Shown: positions 54,367-63,164, counted from the first letter of the stretch. The stretch: DNA of 64,000 nucleotides from Salinicoccus halitifaciens (GCF_021026095.1 NZ_JAJNCU010000001.1:806001-870000), one strand, 5' to 3'. The notes: generated by a model from the sequence alone, not told the origin. Numbers and translations: made by a program.

Positions 54367-54870
54367 ATGATACTCGATTACAAAGGAATTGAACCACAGA
54401 TTGATGAAAGCGCTTTTGTAGCCCCGAACGCAACGGTCATCGGGGATGTCGTCATCGAAGAATATGCTTCGGTCTGGTTCGGCAGCGTGCTGAGGGGGGA
54501 CATCGCACCCATCACGATCGGCCGGCACAGCAATATCCAGGACCTCTCCGTCCTGCATGAATCACCGGATATGCCGCTCATCATCGGAGACCATGTCACC
54601 GTCGGCCATAAAGTGACGCTGCACAGCTGCACGATCGGGGACAACGCATTGATCGGGATGGATTCGACGATACTTGACGGAGCCGAAATCGGCGAAGGGG
54701 CATTCATCGGTGCCGGAAGCCTGGTCACGCCGGGCACCAAGATCCCGCCCAGGAAGCTTGCGTTCGGAAGACCGGCAAGAGTGGTGAGGGATCTGACCGA
54801 AGCGGATATAAAAGAAATGCAGCGGATCAATGAAACTTACACCGGCCACATCCCCCACTATAAGAAATAG
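54367..54870 (+). CDS. ytoA: Gamma carbonic anhydrase family protein (YtoA)
   Basis: 167 aa left-handed parallel beta-helix with hexapeptide repeats (VIGDVVIEEYASVWFGSVLRGD onward). Metal-binding histidines are in LHESPDM and VGHKVTLHSC, as in YrdA/YtoA types; real carbonic anhydrase activity of this branch is not assured. The frame opens at 54346, but ATG 54367 has AAAGGAT upstream. Divergent from the hydrolase-fold gene, 82 nt apart. Confidence 0.9.
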   Translation: MILDYKGIEPQIDESAFVAPNATVIGDVVIEEYASVWFGSVLRGDIAPITIGRHSNIQDLSVLHESPDMPLIIGDHVTVGHKVTLHSCTIGDNALIGMDSTILDGAEIGEGAFIGAGSLVTPGTKIPPRKLAFGRPARVVRDLTEADIKEMQRINETYTGHIPHYKK

Positions 54871-54917
54871 TACGCTTTAAAAATTCTAAATTTATACAAA
54901 ATTTTTCATGATTTTAT

Positions 54918-54931
54918 TGTTAACGCTTTAT
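54918..54931 (+). promoter_or_regulatory. cre-like site before proline dehydrogenase
   Basis: TGTTAACGCTTTAT matches TGWNANCGNTNNCA-type operators except at the last two positions, 62 bp before the ATG. CcpA represses proline catabolism in S. aureus. Confidence 0.5.
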
Positions 54932-54993
54932 CTTTACGGGTAGACTGTATATTGATATGGGATACTGAATACATTTAAAGTAGGAGAGGTTTT

Positions 54994-55983
54994 ATGCCAG
55001 TATTACGGGATTTTTTCATACATCTTTCAGAAAATAAAGTACTTAATGAGGCAACAAAGAAAATCGGCCTGAAATTCGGTGCCGACAAAGTGGTCGGCGG
55101 CATTACAGTCGAGGACACGATTGAGCGCATCAAAGATTTGAACGGTCAGGGCATGGGGGTCACATTCGACAACCTCGGCGAGTTCATCACTGAAAAGTCG
55201 GAAGCGCTCCAGGAAAAAAGCAATATCATAGAAATGATCAAAGCGATTGATGAGCATGGACTGGATGCCCACGGCTCGGTCAAATTATCACAGATCGGCC
55301 TGCACATCGATTATGACTTCTGCCTTCAGAACGTAAGGGAAATCCTCACTGTGGCGAAGCAGGCGGATATGTTCATCAACCTGGATATGGAGAATTACGC
55401 ATCATATGGCGATACCATCCGTCTGCTTGATACCGTGAGGGAGGAATTCGATAATGTCGGCACGGTGATCCAGTCATACTTATTCAATTCAAGGGAAGAC
55501 ATCATCAAATATAAGGATATGCGCCTGCGTCTCGTCAAAGGGGCTTACAAAGAAGCACCGGAAGTCGCTTTCCAGGCGAAGAAGGATATTGATGCGGCGT
55601 ATATGAGGCTGATCAAGACCCACCTGCTGGAAGGCAGCGGCTATACTTCAATCGCGACGCATGACCACAATATAATAGAAGAGACGATCGACTTCATCAA
55701 GGAAAATGATATCCCCGATGACTCTTTTGAATTCCAGATGCTGTATGGATTCAGGAAGGACTATCAGAGGAATCTAGTGTCCCGCGGCTACAGGACGGTG
55801 GTCTACCTGCCGTTCGGCAAGGACTGGTATGCCTACTTCATGCGACGTCTTGCGGAAAGGCCGCAGAACATCAACCTTGTCGTAAAAGGTGTGACGAGAG
55901 ACAAGCGGATCCAGACCGGTGCTGCAGTGCTTGCCGCTTCCGGCGCACTCCTTGCCGCCTACAGGCTCGTCAAAAATCAATAG
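54994..55983 (+). CDS. putA: Proline dehydrogenase
   Basis: Flavoenzyme oxidising proline to pyrroline-5-carboxylate, giving electrons to quinone. 329 aa, monofunctional Gram-positive form (no P5C dehydrogenase domain). Marks: GMGVTFDNLGEFIT, RLRLVKGAYKE (FAD and substrate site), THDHNIIE, EFQMLYGFR and the C-terminal YLPFGKDWYAYFMRRLAERPQN. TAGGAGAGG precedes the ATG. Single gene with a terminator and a cre-like operator; in a salt-tolerant host, proline turnover also touches osmoprotection (inference). Confidence 0.94.
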   Translation: MPVLRDFFIHLSENKVLNEATKKIGLKFGADKVVGGITVEDTIERIKDLNGQGMGVTFDNLGEFITEKSEALQEKSNIIEMIKAIDEHGLDAHGSVKLSQIGLHIDYDFCLQNVREILTVAKQADMFINLDMENYASYGDTIRLLDTVREEFDNVGTVIQSYLFNSREDIIKYKDMRLRLVKGAYKEAPEVAFQAKKDIDAAYMRLIKTHLLEGSGYTSIATHDHNIIEETIDFIKENDIPDDSFEFQMLYGFRKDYQRNLVSRGYRTVVYLPFGKDWYAYFMRRLAERPQNINLVVKGVTRDKRIQTGAAVLAASGALLAAYRLVKNQ

Positions 55984-55986
55984 AAG

Positions 55987-56014
55987 AAACCCCCGCATCT
56001 GCGGGGGTTTTATT
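55987..56014. terminator. Terminator between proline dehydrogenase and FAD/NAD(P) protein genes
   Basis: AAACCCCCGCA TC TGCGGGGGTTT then TATT; bidirectional. Confidence 0.92.
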
Positions 56015-57422
56015 CGTTCAGATCTTTCATCGCCCCGTCCACCATCCTGTTGATGTTTTCAACGAGGATGCGGACCGTATTTGACAGATAGTCCGAATCG
56101 AATGTCAGGTGGCCGATGGCATACATGCCCTTCAAAGTGCCGTATCTCGGGCTGATCACCCGGTGTGCCCTGTCGACCAGTATGCCGCCGAGGCTGCCGG
56201 GGGCGATCAGCATACGGTCCAGCATATTGACGATGATGGGCGAATCTTCTTTGGTGATGTCTTTTTCGGGCCCTGTTGCGTTGATCAGCCAGTCGATTTC
56301 GTATGATGCATCATCTGTCCTGACAGTGAAGCCGCTGCCCGGCTGCACTTCCTCAATATCGTCTATGATTATAATCCGCCCTGCATCGGCCCACTCCACA
56401 AGCTGCTCCGCAACTTCTGCGGGCATGGGTGAATGATTTTTATCGATGTAAGGATGGATCTCCTCCATGAAAAGCTCTTTATCTTTTTTGGAAAAGTAAG
56501 GAAAAACCCTGCTGAATAAAGGATTCAGCGCAATGATGAGATACTGCAGCTTCCCTACTTGGCCGCTGTTGGCAATGTCATACTTCAAATCTTCAAGCGT
56601 ATTGCCGGACTGCCTGTAGAAAAGGGATTCTCCGATGTTTTGTGCAGCCATTTCCCTTCTGAATAATGTGACGACCTCCTCTAATGGAATCAGATCATCT
56701 TTTATCAAGGCATCCAGCGCTTCTTCCGTGAAATGCCGGATTTTAAATTGATGACTCTTTCCTCGTACGGAAGGCATTTCCCCGCTTCTTGAAAAGAGAT
56801 GGACCTGATCCTTCCCCCTTTCCAGCAGCAGGTATCTGACGCAGTCGATCGCCGACAACCCGGTGCCGAGGATGCCGATTTTTCCATCGGCATCTTTCAG
56901 GTGCTCCCTGACGGGATAAGGATTATGGACGAATTTTTCCATGCCTTCCAGGCTGTAAGGGTCTGCGTAGTCCATCTGTCCCATTGCCAGAAATACGAGT
57001 TCATATTTTTCAGAAGAGGTGTCTGTATCGACCCTGTAGGAAGCCTCTTCGGCATCATATACGATATCTGTGACTTCCCTATAGACCGGTCGGACGCCTT
57101 CGTTTGAAGCCATGAGCCCCCGCAATATGTCCAAAGAGTATGCCCCGAAATGCTTCCTCGGATTGTAGTCATGGACAGGAATCGACCGGGCTTTCAGCCA
57201 GTCAGTGAAATCACCGTCACCGGTGATTCTCATCTCATCAGTCGGTATATTGAGTAGAAGATGTTCATTGTCATCCATATACGGCTTGCCCCGCCCCATC
57301 TTCTCCTCCGTATCATAAATGTCGATCTTCCAGCCATCATGGCAGCCATGATGTGAAATGAGGCGCCGGGTGATATTGACACCGGCGACACCCCCGCCTA
57401 TGATCGCTATTCTCAGATTCAT
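56010..57422 (-). CDS. FAD/NAD(P)-binding protein (NAD_binding_9 family)
   Basis: 470 aa. N-terminal dinucleotide motif IAIIGGGVAGVNITRRL (about 4-20) followed by PYMDDNEHLLLNIPTDEM, and an internal GILGTGLSAIDCVRYLL second Rossmann; C-terminal GTLKGMYAIGHLTFDSDY. These are marks of the HcaR/YdhS-type family with unknown substrate. The frame opens at 57509, within the next gene's terminator; ATG 57422 follows GGGAGGC. Single gene after the NERD gene on the same strand. Confidence 0.83.
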   Translation of the reverse strand: MNLRIAIIGGGVAGVNITRRLISHHGCHDGWKIDIYDTEEKMGRGKPYMDDNEHLLLNIPTDEMRITGDGDFTDWLKARSIPVHDYNPRKHFGAYSLDILRGLMASNEGVRPVYREVTDIVYDAEEASYRVDTDTSSEKYELVFLAMGQMDYADPYSLEGMEKFVHNPYPVREHLKDADGKIGILGTGLSAIDCVRYLLLERGKDQVHLFSRSGEMPSVRGKSHQFKIRHFTEEALDALIKDDLIPLEEVVTLFRREMAAQNIGESLFYRQSGNTLEDLKYDIANSGQVGKLQYLIIALNPLFSRVFPYFSKKDKELFMEEIHPYIDKNHSPMPAEVAEQLVEWADAGRIIIIDDIEEVQPGSGFTVRTDDASYEIDWLINATGPEKDITKEDSPIIVNMLDRMLIAPGSLGGILVDRAHRVISPRYGTLKGMYAIGHLTFDSDYLSNTVRILVENINRMVDGAMKDLNE

Positions 57423-57492
57423 CTTTTTGCCTCCCTGCGAAAACCGCCGGGTGAATAGCGTTGGAGCATCACCCTGAAAGCTTTCATATATT

Positions 57493-57526
57493 GACAAAAC
57501 CCTGTACATGAAGTACAGGGTTTTAG
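57493..57526 (-). terminator. Terminator of the NERD gene
   Basis: AAAACCCTGTAC TTCAT GTACAGGGTTTT; separates it from the FAD protein gene downstream. Confidence 0.9.
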
Positions 57527-57540
57527 TCCATCTGCGAAGA

Positions 57541-58449
57541 TCAAGGGTTCAGTGACAGGATTGCATCTTCAATTTCTGCCAGTTCCTTCACAGTATACTG
57601 GAATCTGCCATGGAAAATATATTTGAGGAAGAATTCCTCCAATTCCTCTTTTCCGACCAGAACTTTCACACTGTCATCCTCCGAATAATTCGCGATGGAA
57701 TATCCGCCGCCATCCTTTGGATTGAAGTATATCATCGGCACCACATCATACTGGAGCTTCAGGATGTTCCGAAGTTTCTCGGCAGAGACCTTCGTTTCAT
57801 CAATCACCTGATTATAGTGATTCACCGAAATGTTCTTATCATCCGACTTATCGAAGATGAGGGTCTGTTCCTGCTTCTTATCAAGGTCGAGGAGCTCGAA
57901 GAAAGATTCAATATATGGTAATTCTTCGAAGTTATTCTCGTTCACACCGTGAAGGATATGCCCGCTCCAGTACCTGGAGTCGATCAGGTACAGCCCGGTA
58001 CGGGTCAGCACGAGATGATCGATCTTGCGGGTGTTGGTGTAGTTACGGCTCGGGAGGAAGACATTCGATAAAATCAGCATATCCGAGCTGCGGATCTTTT
58101 CTTCCCTGACCAGTTTCTCCTTCAGCTGGAACAAAGCCAGATCCGTCAGATATTCTCCTTTATCCACCGTGAACTGGTGGAGGCTCGTAAGTTTATTGTT
58201 CAAGAGACTCGTATCATTATGATATTTCTCATTGAGCGTCGAAACTTCTTTTTTACGAGTCAGATGCTCTTCTTCAAGTTCACTTTCATATTTATCGACC
58301 AGTGATTTTTTCTGATCTTCATATGAATTCTGGACTTTGCTGATATCATTACGGTGCTTTAAATAATAGACCAGAAACACGATTGCCAGAATCACCAGCA
58401 ATGCAGCAACCGCTATAAAGACCGGGTCTGTAAAAATTTCTGTGTTCAT
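57541..58449 (-). CDS. Membrane-anchored NERD-domain protein
   Basis: 302 aa. Transmembrane helix (about 9-30), coiled coil (about 33-90), then a NERD (nuclease-related) domain from about 95: GEYLTDLALFQLKEKLVR, LILSNVFLPSRNYTNTRKIDHLVLT and TGLYLIDSRYWSGHI, where the nuclease-like Asp (IDH) and Asp/Lys positions read IDSRYW; the canonical E-x-K is thus altered to DSR. Whether it cleaves nucleic acid is unclear. Start is ATG 58449 eight bases after AGGAG; an ATG six bases upstream is too close. Confidence 0.75.
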   Translation of the reverse strand: MNTEIFTDPVFIAVAALLVILAIVFLVYYLKHRNDISKVQNSYEDQKKSLVDKYESELEEEHLTRKKEVSTLNEKYHNDTSLLNNKLTSLHQFTVDKGEYLTDLALFQLKEKLVREEKIRSSDMLILSNVFLPSRNYTNTRKIDHLVLTRTGLYLIDSRYWSGHILHGVNENNFEELPYIESFFELLDLDKKQEQTLIFDKSDDKNISVNHYNQVIDETKVSAEKLRNILKLQYDVVPMIYFNPKDGGGYSIANYSEDDSVKVLVGKEELEEFFLKYIFHGRFQYTVKELAEIEDAILSLNP

Positions 58450-58679
58450 TCGCATATCTCCTATCCGATTATAGTTCCACAAATCTTTCCATTGATATTA
58501 TAACAATACTGTAAATGGTTTTCGACAGAAAAGATAAAAATCCTCACTGGGGATCTCCCTCAATGTTCCTCTATGTTGACAGAATACACTTAATAAATTG
58601 AAAGTTTTCACTTTAAAAATCTGATTTTTCCACCTTTTCGTTTAACATTTATATGGATATATGTTTTAATGAATGCAAC

Positions 58680-58739
58680 ATGGGTAATAGAGAGTATGAC
58701 TTGCTGCATAGACAAAGAGAGTTAGCAGGTATTACCCAT
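58680..58739 (+). promoter_or_regulatory. Structured leader of the small acidic lipoprotein gene
   Basis: ATGGGTAATA (58680-58689) pairs perfectly with TATTACCCAT (58730-58739); inside, CTTGCT (58700-58705) pairs with AGCAGG (58724-58729) directly against the outer stem, leaving a 10-nt bulge and an 18-nt loop. The rest of the 58450-58776 gap is AT-rich and holds a likely promoter (TATATGGATATATG near 58650). Confidence 0.6.
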
Positions 58740-58776
58740 AAAATATATTAGGAAATTAAATTAGGAGGCTTTTACT

Positions 58777-58986
58777 ATGGACTTGAAGAAGTATCTAATG
58801 GCAGGCGGACTGGCGTCAGTACTCGTACTTGGAGCATGTGGCGAAGGTGAAACTGAAGAAGATCCAGCAGCCGAAGATCCGGCAATGGAAGAAGGCACTG
58901 AAGAAGAAGGTGCAGAGGATCCAGCAGCTGAAGATCCACTTGAAGAAGATGAAGAAGAAGAGGAAGAGGAAGACGACGAAGTTTAA
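58777..58986 (+). CDS. Small acidic lipoprotein (69 aa) with cytochrome c551-like signal peptide
   Basis: Residues 1-22 form a lipoprotein signal with lipobox LGAC (Cys21) that matches the cytochrome c551 lipoprotein at 6941 at 19 of 22 positions. The other 47 residues are almost only Glu, Asp, Ala and Pro, ending in nine Glu or Asp in a row; no heme motif or fold. Mature form would be a lipid-anchored acidic tail about 48 residues long. Supported by a perfect ATTAGGAGG site and a strong terminator. It looks like a duplicate of the cccB signal-plus-tether that lost its heme domain (inference). Function unknown; could bind cations or act as surface charge. Confidence 0.8.
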   Translation: MDLKKYLMAGGLASVLVLGACGEGETEEDPAAEDPAMEEGTEEEGAEDPAAEDPLEEDEEEEEEEDDEV

Positions 58987-59003
58987 TCTCTTTCATGAAA
59001 TTA

Positions 59004-59036
59004 AAACCCGGGGGAATTCCCCCGGGTTTATTTTTG
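59004..59036. terminator. Terminator between acidic lipoprotein gene and metK
   Basis: 26-bp perfect palindrome with half-site AAACCCGGGGGAA, then TATTTTTG; the metK stop lies in it. Confidence 0.93.
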
Positions 59037-60221
59037 TATTGGATGGTTTAAATATTCTTTTATATACGCGACCTTATCCACTGCTTCCCACGGTGCGTCC
59101 AGATCTTCACGACCAAAGTGGCCGTAGCTTGCCGTGTCCTTATAGATCGGCCGCTTCAAGTCCAGCATCCTGATGATGCCGTCGGGTGATAAGTCGAACA
59201 ATGCCCGGATCGCCTCGACGATTTCCGTTTCACTGACCTCCGAAGTGCCGAAGGTGTCGACTGCAATGGATACAGGCTGGCTGACGCCGATCGCGTATGC
59301 GAGCTGTATCTCACATTTATCGCATATGCCGCTTGCCACGATGTTTTTCGCGATGTACCTTGCAGCATAGGCAGCCGAGCGGTCGACTTTCGTCGGGTCT
59401 TTTCCGCTGAAGGCACCGCCGCCATGGCGTGCATACCCGCCGTAAGTGTCCACGATGATCTTCCGGCCGGTCAGGCCTGCGTCACCCTGCGGTCCGCCGA
59501 TGACGAACCTGCCGGTCGGGTTGATGAAGTAACGTGTTTCCGAGTCGAGAAGATGCTGCGGCACCACCGCTTCGATCACGTGCTCAAGCAGGTCATCGTA
59601 GATCTGCTGGGTCGAGACGCCTTCACTGTGCTGCGTGGAAATGACGATGGTGTCCACCCGCTTCACATTATCCTCCTCGTCATACTCGACCGTCACCTGC
59701 GTTTTGCCGTCCGGCCTCAAGTAATCCAGTGCGCCGTTCTTCCTCACTTCAGCCAGCTGTTTCGACAGCTTATGTGCAAGGGAGATCGGCAGCGGCATCA
59801 GTTCAGCCGTTTCATTTGAAGCATACCCGAACATGAGGCCCTGATCCCCCGCCCCTGTCGTCACTTCATCGGTCTTCCGCGTCTCTATCGCGTTGTCCAC
59901 GCCGACTGCGATATCTTCAGACTGCTCATCAATGCCTGTCAGGACCGACATCGTCTTGTAGTCATAACCGTATTTTGCATCGATGTAGCCGATGCCCTTC
60001 ACCGTCTCCCTCACAATTTTGGGGATATCCACGTAAGTCTCTGTGCTGATTTCACCGACGATCAATGCAAGACCTGTGTTGACCACTGTCTCACATGCCA
60101 CACGTGCATCCTTATCCCGTGTGAGGATTTCATCCAGAATCGCATCCGAAATCTGGTCCGCTATCTTATCAGGATGACCTTCGGTCACCGATTCCGATGT
60201 AAATAAAATTCTTTCGCCCAT
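59028..60221 (-). CDS. metK: S-adenosylmethionine synthetase
   Basis: Makes SAM from methionine and ATP. 397 aa. [18 protein letters not shown] near the N-terminus, the signature [12 protein letters not shown] and the P-loop-like [16 protein letters not shown] are intact. The ribosome-binding site AAAGGAG lies about 12 nt before the ATG. Preceded by a complete SAM-I riboswitch with terminator, so it shuts off when SAM is abundant. Confidence 0.98.
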   Translation of the reverse strand: MGERILFTSESVTEGHPDKIADQISDAILDEILTRDKDARVACETVVNTGLALIVGEISTETYVDIPKIVRETVKGIGYIDAKYGYDYKTMSVLTGIDEQSEDIAVGVDNAIETRKTDEVTTGAGDQGLMFGYASNETAELMPLPISLAHKLSKQLAEVRKNGALDYLRPDGKTQVTVEYDEEDNVKRVDTIVISTQHSEGVSTQQIYDDLLEHVIEAVVPQHLLDSETRYFINPTGRFVIGGPQGDAGLTGRKIIVDTYGGYARHGGGAFSGKDPTKVDRSAAYAARYIAKNIVASGICDKCEIQLAYAIGVSQPVSIAVDTFGTSEVSETEIVEAIRALFDLSPDGIIRMLDLKRPIYKDTASYGHFGREDLDAPWEAVDKVAYIKEYLNHPIQK

Positions 60222-60263
60222 TTTTGTATATTGCTCCTTTAAGTTATTGGCTATCTCTTAAAA

Positions 60264-60412
60264 CAAAATAAAGTCTTTTCTCAAACATAGAGAAAAGACT
60301 CCGCTCTTCCCCTTATCGCTCAGAATACTCTGCGTTCTTTAGCACCTTTCTTTAATAAAAAGAGGTTGCTGGGCTTCAACGGGTCTGTTCCCTCCACCTG
60401 CTCTGGATAAGA
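60264..60412 (-). promoter_or_regulatory. SAM-I riboswitch (S-box) with terminator before metK
   Basis: Minus strand CTTATCCAGAGCAGGTGGAGG, GACCCGTTGAAGCCCAGCAACC, AAGGTGCTAA and GCGATAAG are the S-box core (about 60305-60412). The terminator stem AGTCTTTTCTC / GAGAAAAGACT with TTTATTTT is at 60264-60302. Confidence 0.96.
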
Positions 60413-60427
60413 GATAACTCAGGTTAT

Positions 60428-60456
60428 AATATACTAGAATGGCTGCGACAATACAA
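60428..60456 (-). promoter_or_regulatory. metK promoter
   Basis: Minus strand TTGTAT (60451-60456), 17 bp, TATATT (60428-60433), right before the S-box. Confidence 0.6.
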
Positions 60457-60471
60457 GAGGTTCCGTTTTTA

Positions 60472-61251
60472 TCAGTCCAGGTTATCCACTGCGTACTGCG
60501 CCTCTTCCGCCGTGAACTGCTCCCCGTACTCTGATATCAGCTGGTCATATATTGCGGCATTCGACATGCTCATGACTTCACGGTAAGTCTTCGCAGACTC
60601 CAGCGCATTCGCATTCCAGTCCCACTCCATGGTATCCACAGCATACTGTGCTGCGTCAGCCGGGAAATTCTCTCCGTATTCAGAGACAAGCTGATCGTAG
60701 ATGCCAGCCTTTGACATATGCAGGACTTCGGCATAAGTGTAGGCACTGTCCAGCGCCGCCCGCCATTCCGCCGGTACATCGTCCCCGGATGCCGCATCCT
60801 CACTGTCACCGATATCACCGGTGCCGAGGTCCGCCTCAGTCTCGGCTTCATCATCTTCTGCACGCAGGGAAGATATGTCATCTTCAAGTGACGCGATTTC
60901 ACCATTCAATTCATCATTTTTCGCTTCCAGTGCTTCAACTTCAGATGCCAGGCCCTCATTTTCTTCCTGCAGTTCGGCATTCATGCCTTGAAGTTCTTCA
61001 TTCTCATTCTTCAGTTCATCAATTTCCTCATCATCCCCTTCACCGCCGGCAGCTTCTTCAGCCTGTTCCCTCAATTCCTGATTTTCCTCTTCCAGGCTTC
61101 CAATCGCCTCATTCAACTGCTCGTTTTCAGCTTCGGTCTCGGCGAGTGCCTCAGATAGTTCGTCAGCTGCGGTATCCGATTCTGCTTCGGGGCTGCAGCC
61201 GCTTAAAATCATCATTATTCCAAGGCCGGACCCTATAAAGAATTTTTTCAT
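60472..61251 (-). CDS. Ltp-family lipoprotein with coiled-coil stalk
   Basis: 259 aa. Lipobox LSGC (Cys19), then a long acidic coiled coil (about 30-135, repeated ENEQL, EENQEL, NENEELQ heptads), an acidic linker, and two tandem Ltp domains (about 161-210 and 211-259): each has a Tyr-rich helix ending in M(S)xxxIYDQLxSEYGExF and AAQYAVD. Ltp domains occur in phage TP-J34 superinfection-exclusion lipoprotein, which blocks phage DNA injection (established); role here is inferred. GGGGAGTAAA precedes the ATG. Single gene, divergent from pckA. Confidence 0.85.
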   Translation of the reverse strand: MKKFFIGSGLGIMMILSGCSPEAESDTAADELSEALAETEAENEQLNEAIGSLEEENQELREQAEEAAGGEGDDEEIDELKNENEELQGMNAELQEENEGLASEVEALEAKNDELNGEIASLEDDISSLRAEDDEAETEADLGTGDIGDSEDAASGDDVPAEWRAALDSAYTYAEVLHMSKAGIYDQLVSEYGENFPADAAQYAVDTMEWDWNANALESAKTYREVMSMSNAAIYDQLISEYGEQFTAEEAQYAVDNLD

Positions 61252-61341
61252 GACTTTTACTCCCCTTCTAAATATTTACATATAAGTATATAACATTTCT
61301 TTCGTAAAGTAAGGGTAAAAAACGTTTTATTTCAAATATTA

Positions 61342-61508
61342 CGAATAGTCTATAAATAATATTATATAATAAGTGTAAAATGTACCTTTTATGAAAGGTT
61401 GTCTTAACATTTTATTTCACAGATAGTATGATGAAAGGTAAACGCGAATAGTCCCATTTTTAATGTGTTACATCATTTGATAATGTGTTATACTACTTGC
61501 GAATAGTC
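61342..61508 (+). repeat. Three identical CGAATAGTC elements upstream of pckA
   Basis: Copies at 61342-61350, 61445-61453 and 61500-61508; the last two share a tenth base (GCGAATAGTC). The third lies at the expected transcription start, the second about 50 bp upstream. Confidence 0.7.
61461..61494 (+). promoter_or_regulatory. pckA promoter with two TAATGTGTTA repeats (CcpN-box-like)
   Basis: TAATGTGTTA at 61461-61470 and 61481-61490, 20 bp apart. TGTGTTATACT (61484-61494) fits the CcpN consensus TRTGHYATAYW as I recall it, and contains the -10 TATACT. Confidence 0.5.
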
Positions 61509-61536
61509 ATCAAATTCTACTCCTGGAGGCATACAT

Positions 61537-63114
61537 ATGGTCAACCATTCTGAATTAATTTCCAAGCTGGTATCCAAAGATACCACAAAAGTTCAACTTT
61601 CCACTCCCCATCTCGTCACCGCTTCACTCAGAAGAGGCGAAGGCGCACTGACGGACACAGGCGCACTCAGGGCAGAAACTGGAAAGTACACCGGGCGCAG
61701 TCCCAAAGACCGCTTCATCGTTGAAGATAACGTTTCGGACCATAAGGTCGACTGGGGTGAAGTGAACCAGCCGATCTCCGAAGAAGTATTCGACAACCTC
61801 TTCGAAAAAGTGATCGACCACCTGAACAGTCAAGATGAGACGTTCGTATTCAAAGGTTATGCGGGTGCCGATGAAAGCACACGCCTGAACCTGCAGGTCA
61901 TCAATGAGTTCAGCTGGCACAACCTTTTCGTGCAGAACCTCTTCATCCGACCAGAGACCAAAGAGGAAGCTTTGAACATCGATCCTGAATTCACCATCGT
62001 CTCCGCCCCGAATTTCAAGGCCGATCCTGAAACGGACGGTACAAACTCAGAGGCATTCGTCATCGTTTCCCTTAAGAAAGGTATCATCCTGATCGGCGGT
62101 ACCGAATATGCAGGAGAAATGAAGAAATCCATCTTCTCGATCATGAACTACCTGCTTCCGGAACAGGGTGTCATGAGCATGCACTGCTCTGCAAACGTCG
62201 GTGAGAACAAGGATGTCGCCCTCTTCTTCGGCTTGTCCGGAACAGGCAAGACGACATTGTCAGCCGATCCCCACCGTGACCTCATCGGTGATGATGAGCA
62301 CGGCTGGAACGACGAAGGCGTCTTCAACATCGAAGGCGGCTGTTATGCGAAGACCATCGACCTCTCAGCGGAAAAAGAACCTGAGATTCACGGTGCAATC
62401 CGTTTCGGTGCCGTTCTTGAAAACGTCGTGCTCGATGAAGACGGTACACCGGACTATGAAGATAATTCACTGACTGAAAACACACGTGCAGCCTACCCGC
62501 TCCACCATATCGACAATGCACGCATCCCTTCAGTGGCCGGCCACCCGCAGACGATCATCTTCCTGACGGCAGATGCGTTCGGCGTACTTCCCCCGATCAG
62601 CAAACTCGACCGGGATCAGTCGATGTACCATTTCTTAAGCGGCTTCACTTCCAAGCTCGCAGGTACTGAAAGAGGCGTCACAGAGCCGCAGCCGGTATTC
62701 TCTTCCTGCTTCGGTTCCCCGTTCCTTCCATTGGAAGCGACCGTCTATGCGAAGATGCTCGGCCGTCTGATTGAAAAACATGACGTGAACGTCTACCTGG
62801 TGAACACCGGATGGACCGGCGGCGGTTACGGTGTCGGACGCCGCATGGACCTCAAACATACACGCACGATGATCCGCCGCGCAATCAGCGGAGAGCTCGA
62901 ACTCGGCGAATTTGAAAAGGATGAAGTATTCGGCCTGAATGTACCTGTCACGATCACAGGTGTACCCGACGAACTCCTCATGCCTAAAAATACATGGCTG
63001 GATGAAGACGGCTACGACGAGCGTGCGAATAAACTGAAAGAACTGTTTAAAGAAAACTTCTCCAAATTCGGTGAAGAATCAAAAGAAATCGCTGAAAAAG
63101 GCGGATTCCAATAA
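61537..63114 (+). CDS. pckA: Phosphoenolpyruvate carboxykinase (ATP)
   Basis: Gluconeogenic step from oxaloacetate to PEP. 525 aa. RSPKDRF, the kinase-1a P-loop [16 protein letters not shown] (about 229-244), [23 protein letters not shown] with metal ligands, and the C-terminal [19 protein letters not shown] are intact. CTGGAGGC precedes the ATG. In B. subtilis pckA is repressed by CcpN on glucose; the promoter here carries a CcpN-box-like sequence and three other repeats. Confidence 0.97.
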   Translation: MVNHSELISKLVSKDTTKVQLSTPHLVTASLRRGEGALTDTGALRAETGKYTGRSPKDRFIVEDNVSDHKVDWGEVNQPISEEVFDNLFEKVIDHLNSQDETFVFKGYAGADESTRLNLQVINEFSWHNLFVQNLFIRPETKEEALNIDPEFTIVSAPNFKADPETDGTNSEAFVIVSLKKGIILIGGTEYAGEMKKSIFSIMNYLLPEQGVMSMHCSANVGENKDVALFFGLSGTGKTTLSADPHRDLIGDDEHGWNDEGVFNIEGGCYAKTIDLSAEKEPEIHGAIRFGAVLENVVLDEDGTPDYEDNSLTENTRAAYPLHHIDNARIPSVAGHPQTIIFLTADAFGVLPPISKLDRDQSMYHFLSGFTSKLAGTERGVTEPQPVFSSCFGSPFLPLEATVYAKMLGRLIEKHDVNVYLVNTGWTGGGYGVGRRMDLKHTRTMIRRAISGELELGEFEKDEVFGLNVPVTITGVPDELLMPKNTWLDEDGYDERANKLKELFKENFSKFGEESKEIAEKGGFQ

Positions 63115-63130
63115 TACTTTTCAAGAATAT

Positions 63131-63164
63131 GAAACCCATCTGAGTTTTCTCAGATGGGTTTTTA
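63131..63164 (+). terminator. pckA terminator
   Basis: AAACCCATCTGAG TTTT CTCAGATGGGTTT then TTA. Confidence 0.92.

Noticed and set aside
61411-61450. cre site before pckA
   Set aside because: The nearest candidate (GGTAAACGCGAATA) misses three key positions; the CcpN-like box is the better match.
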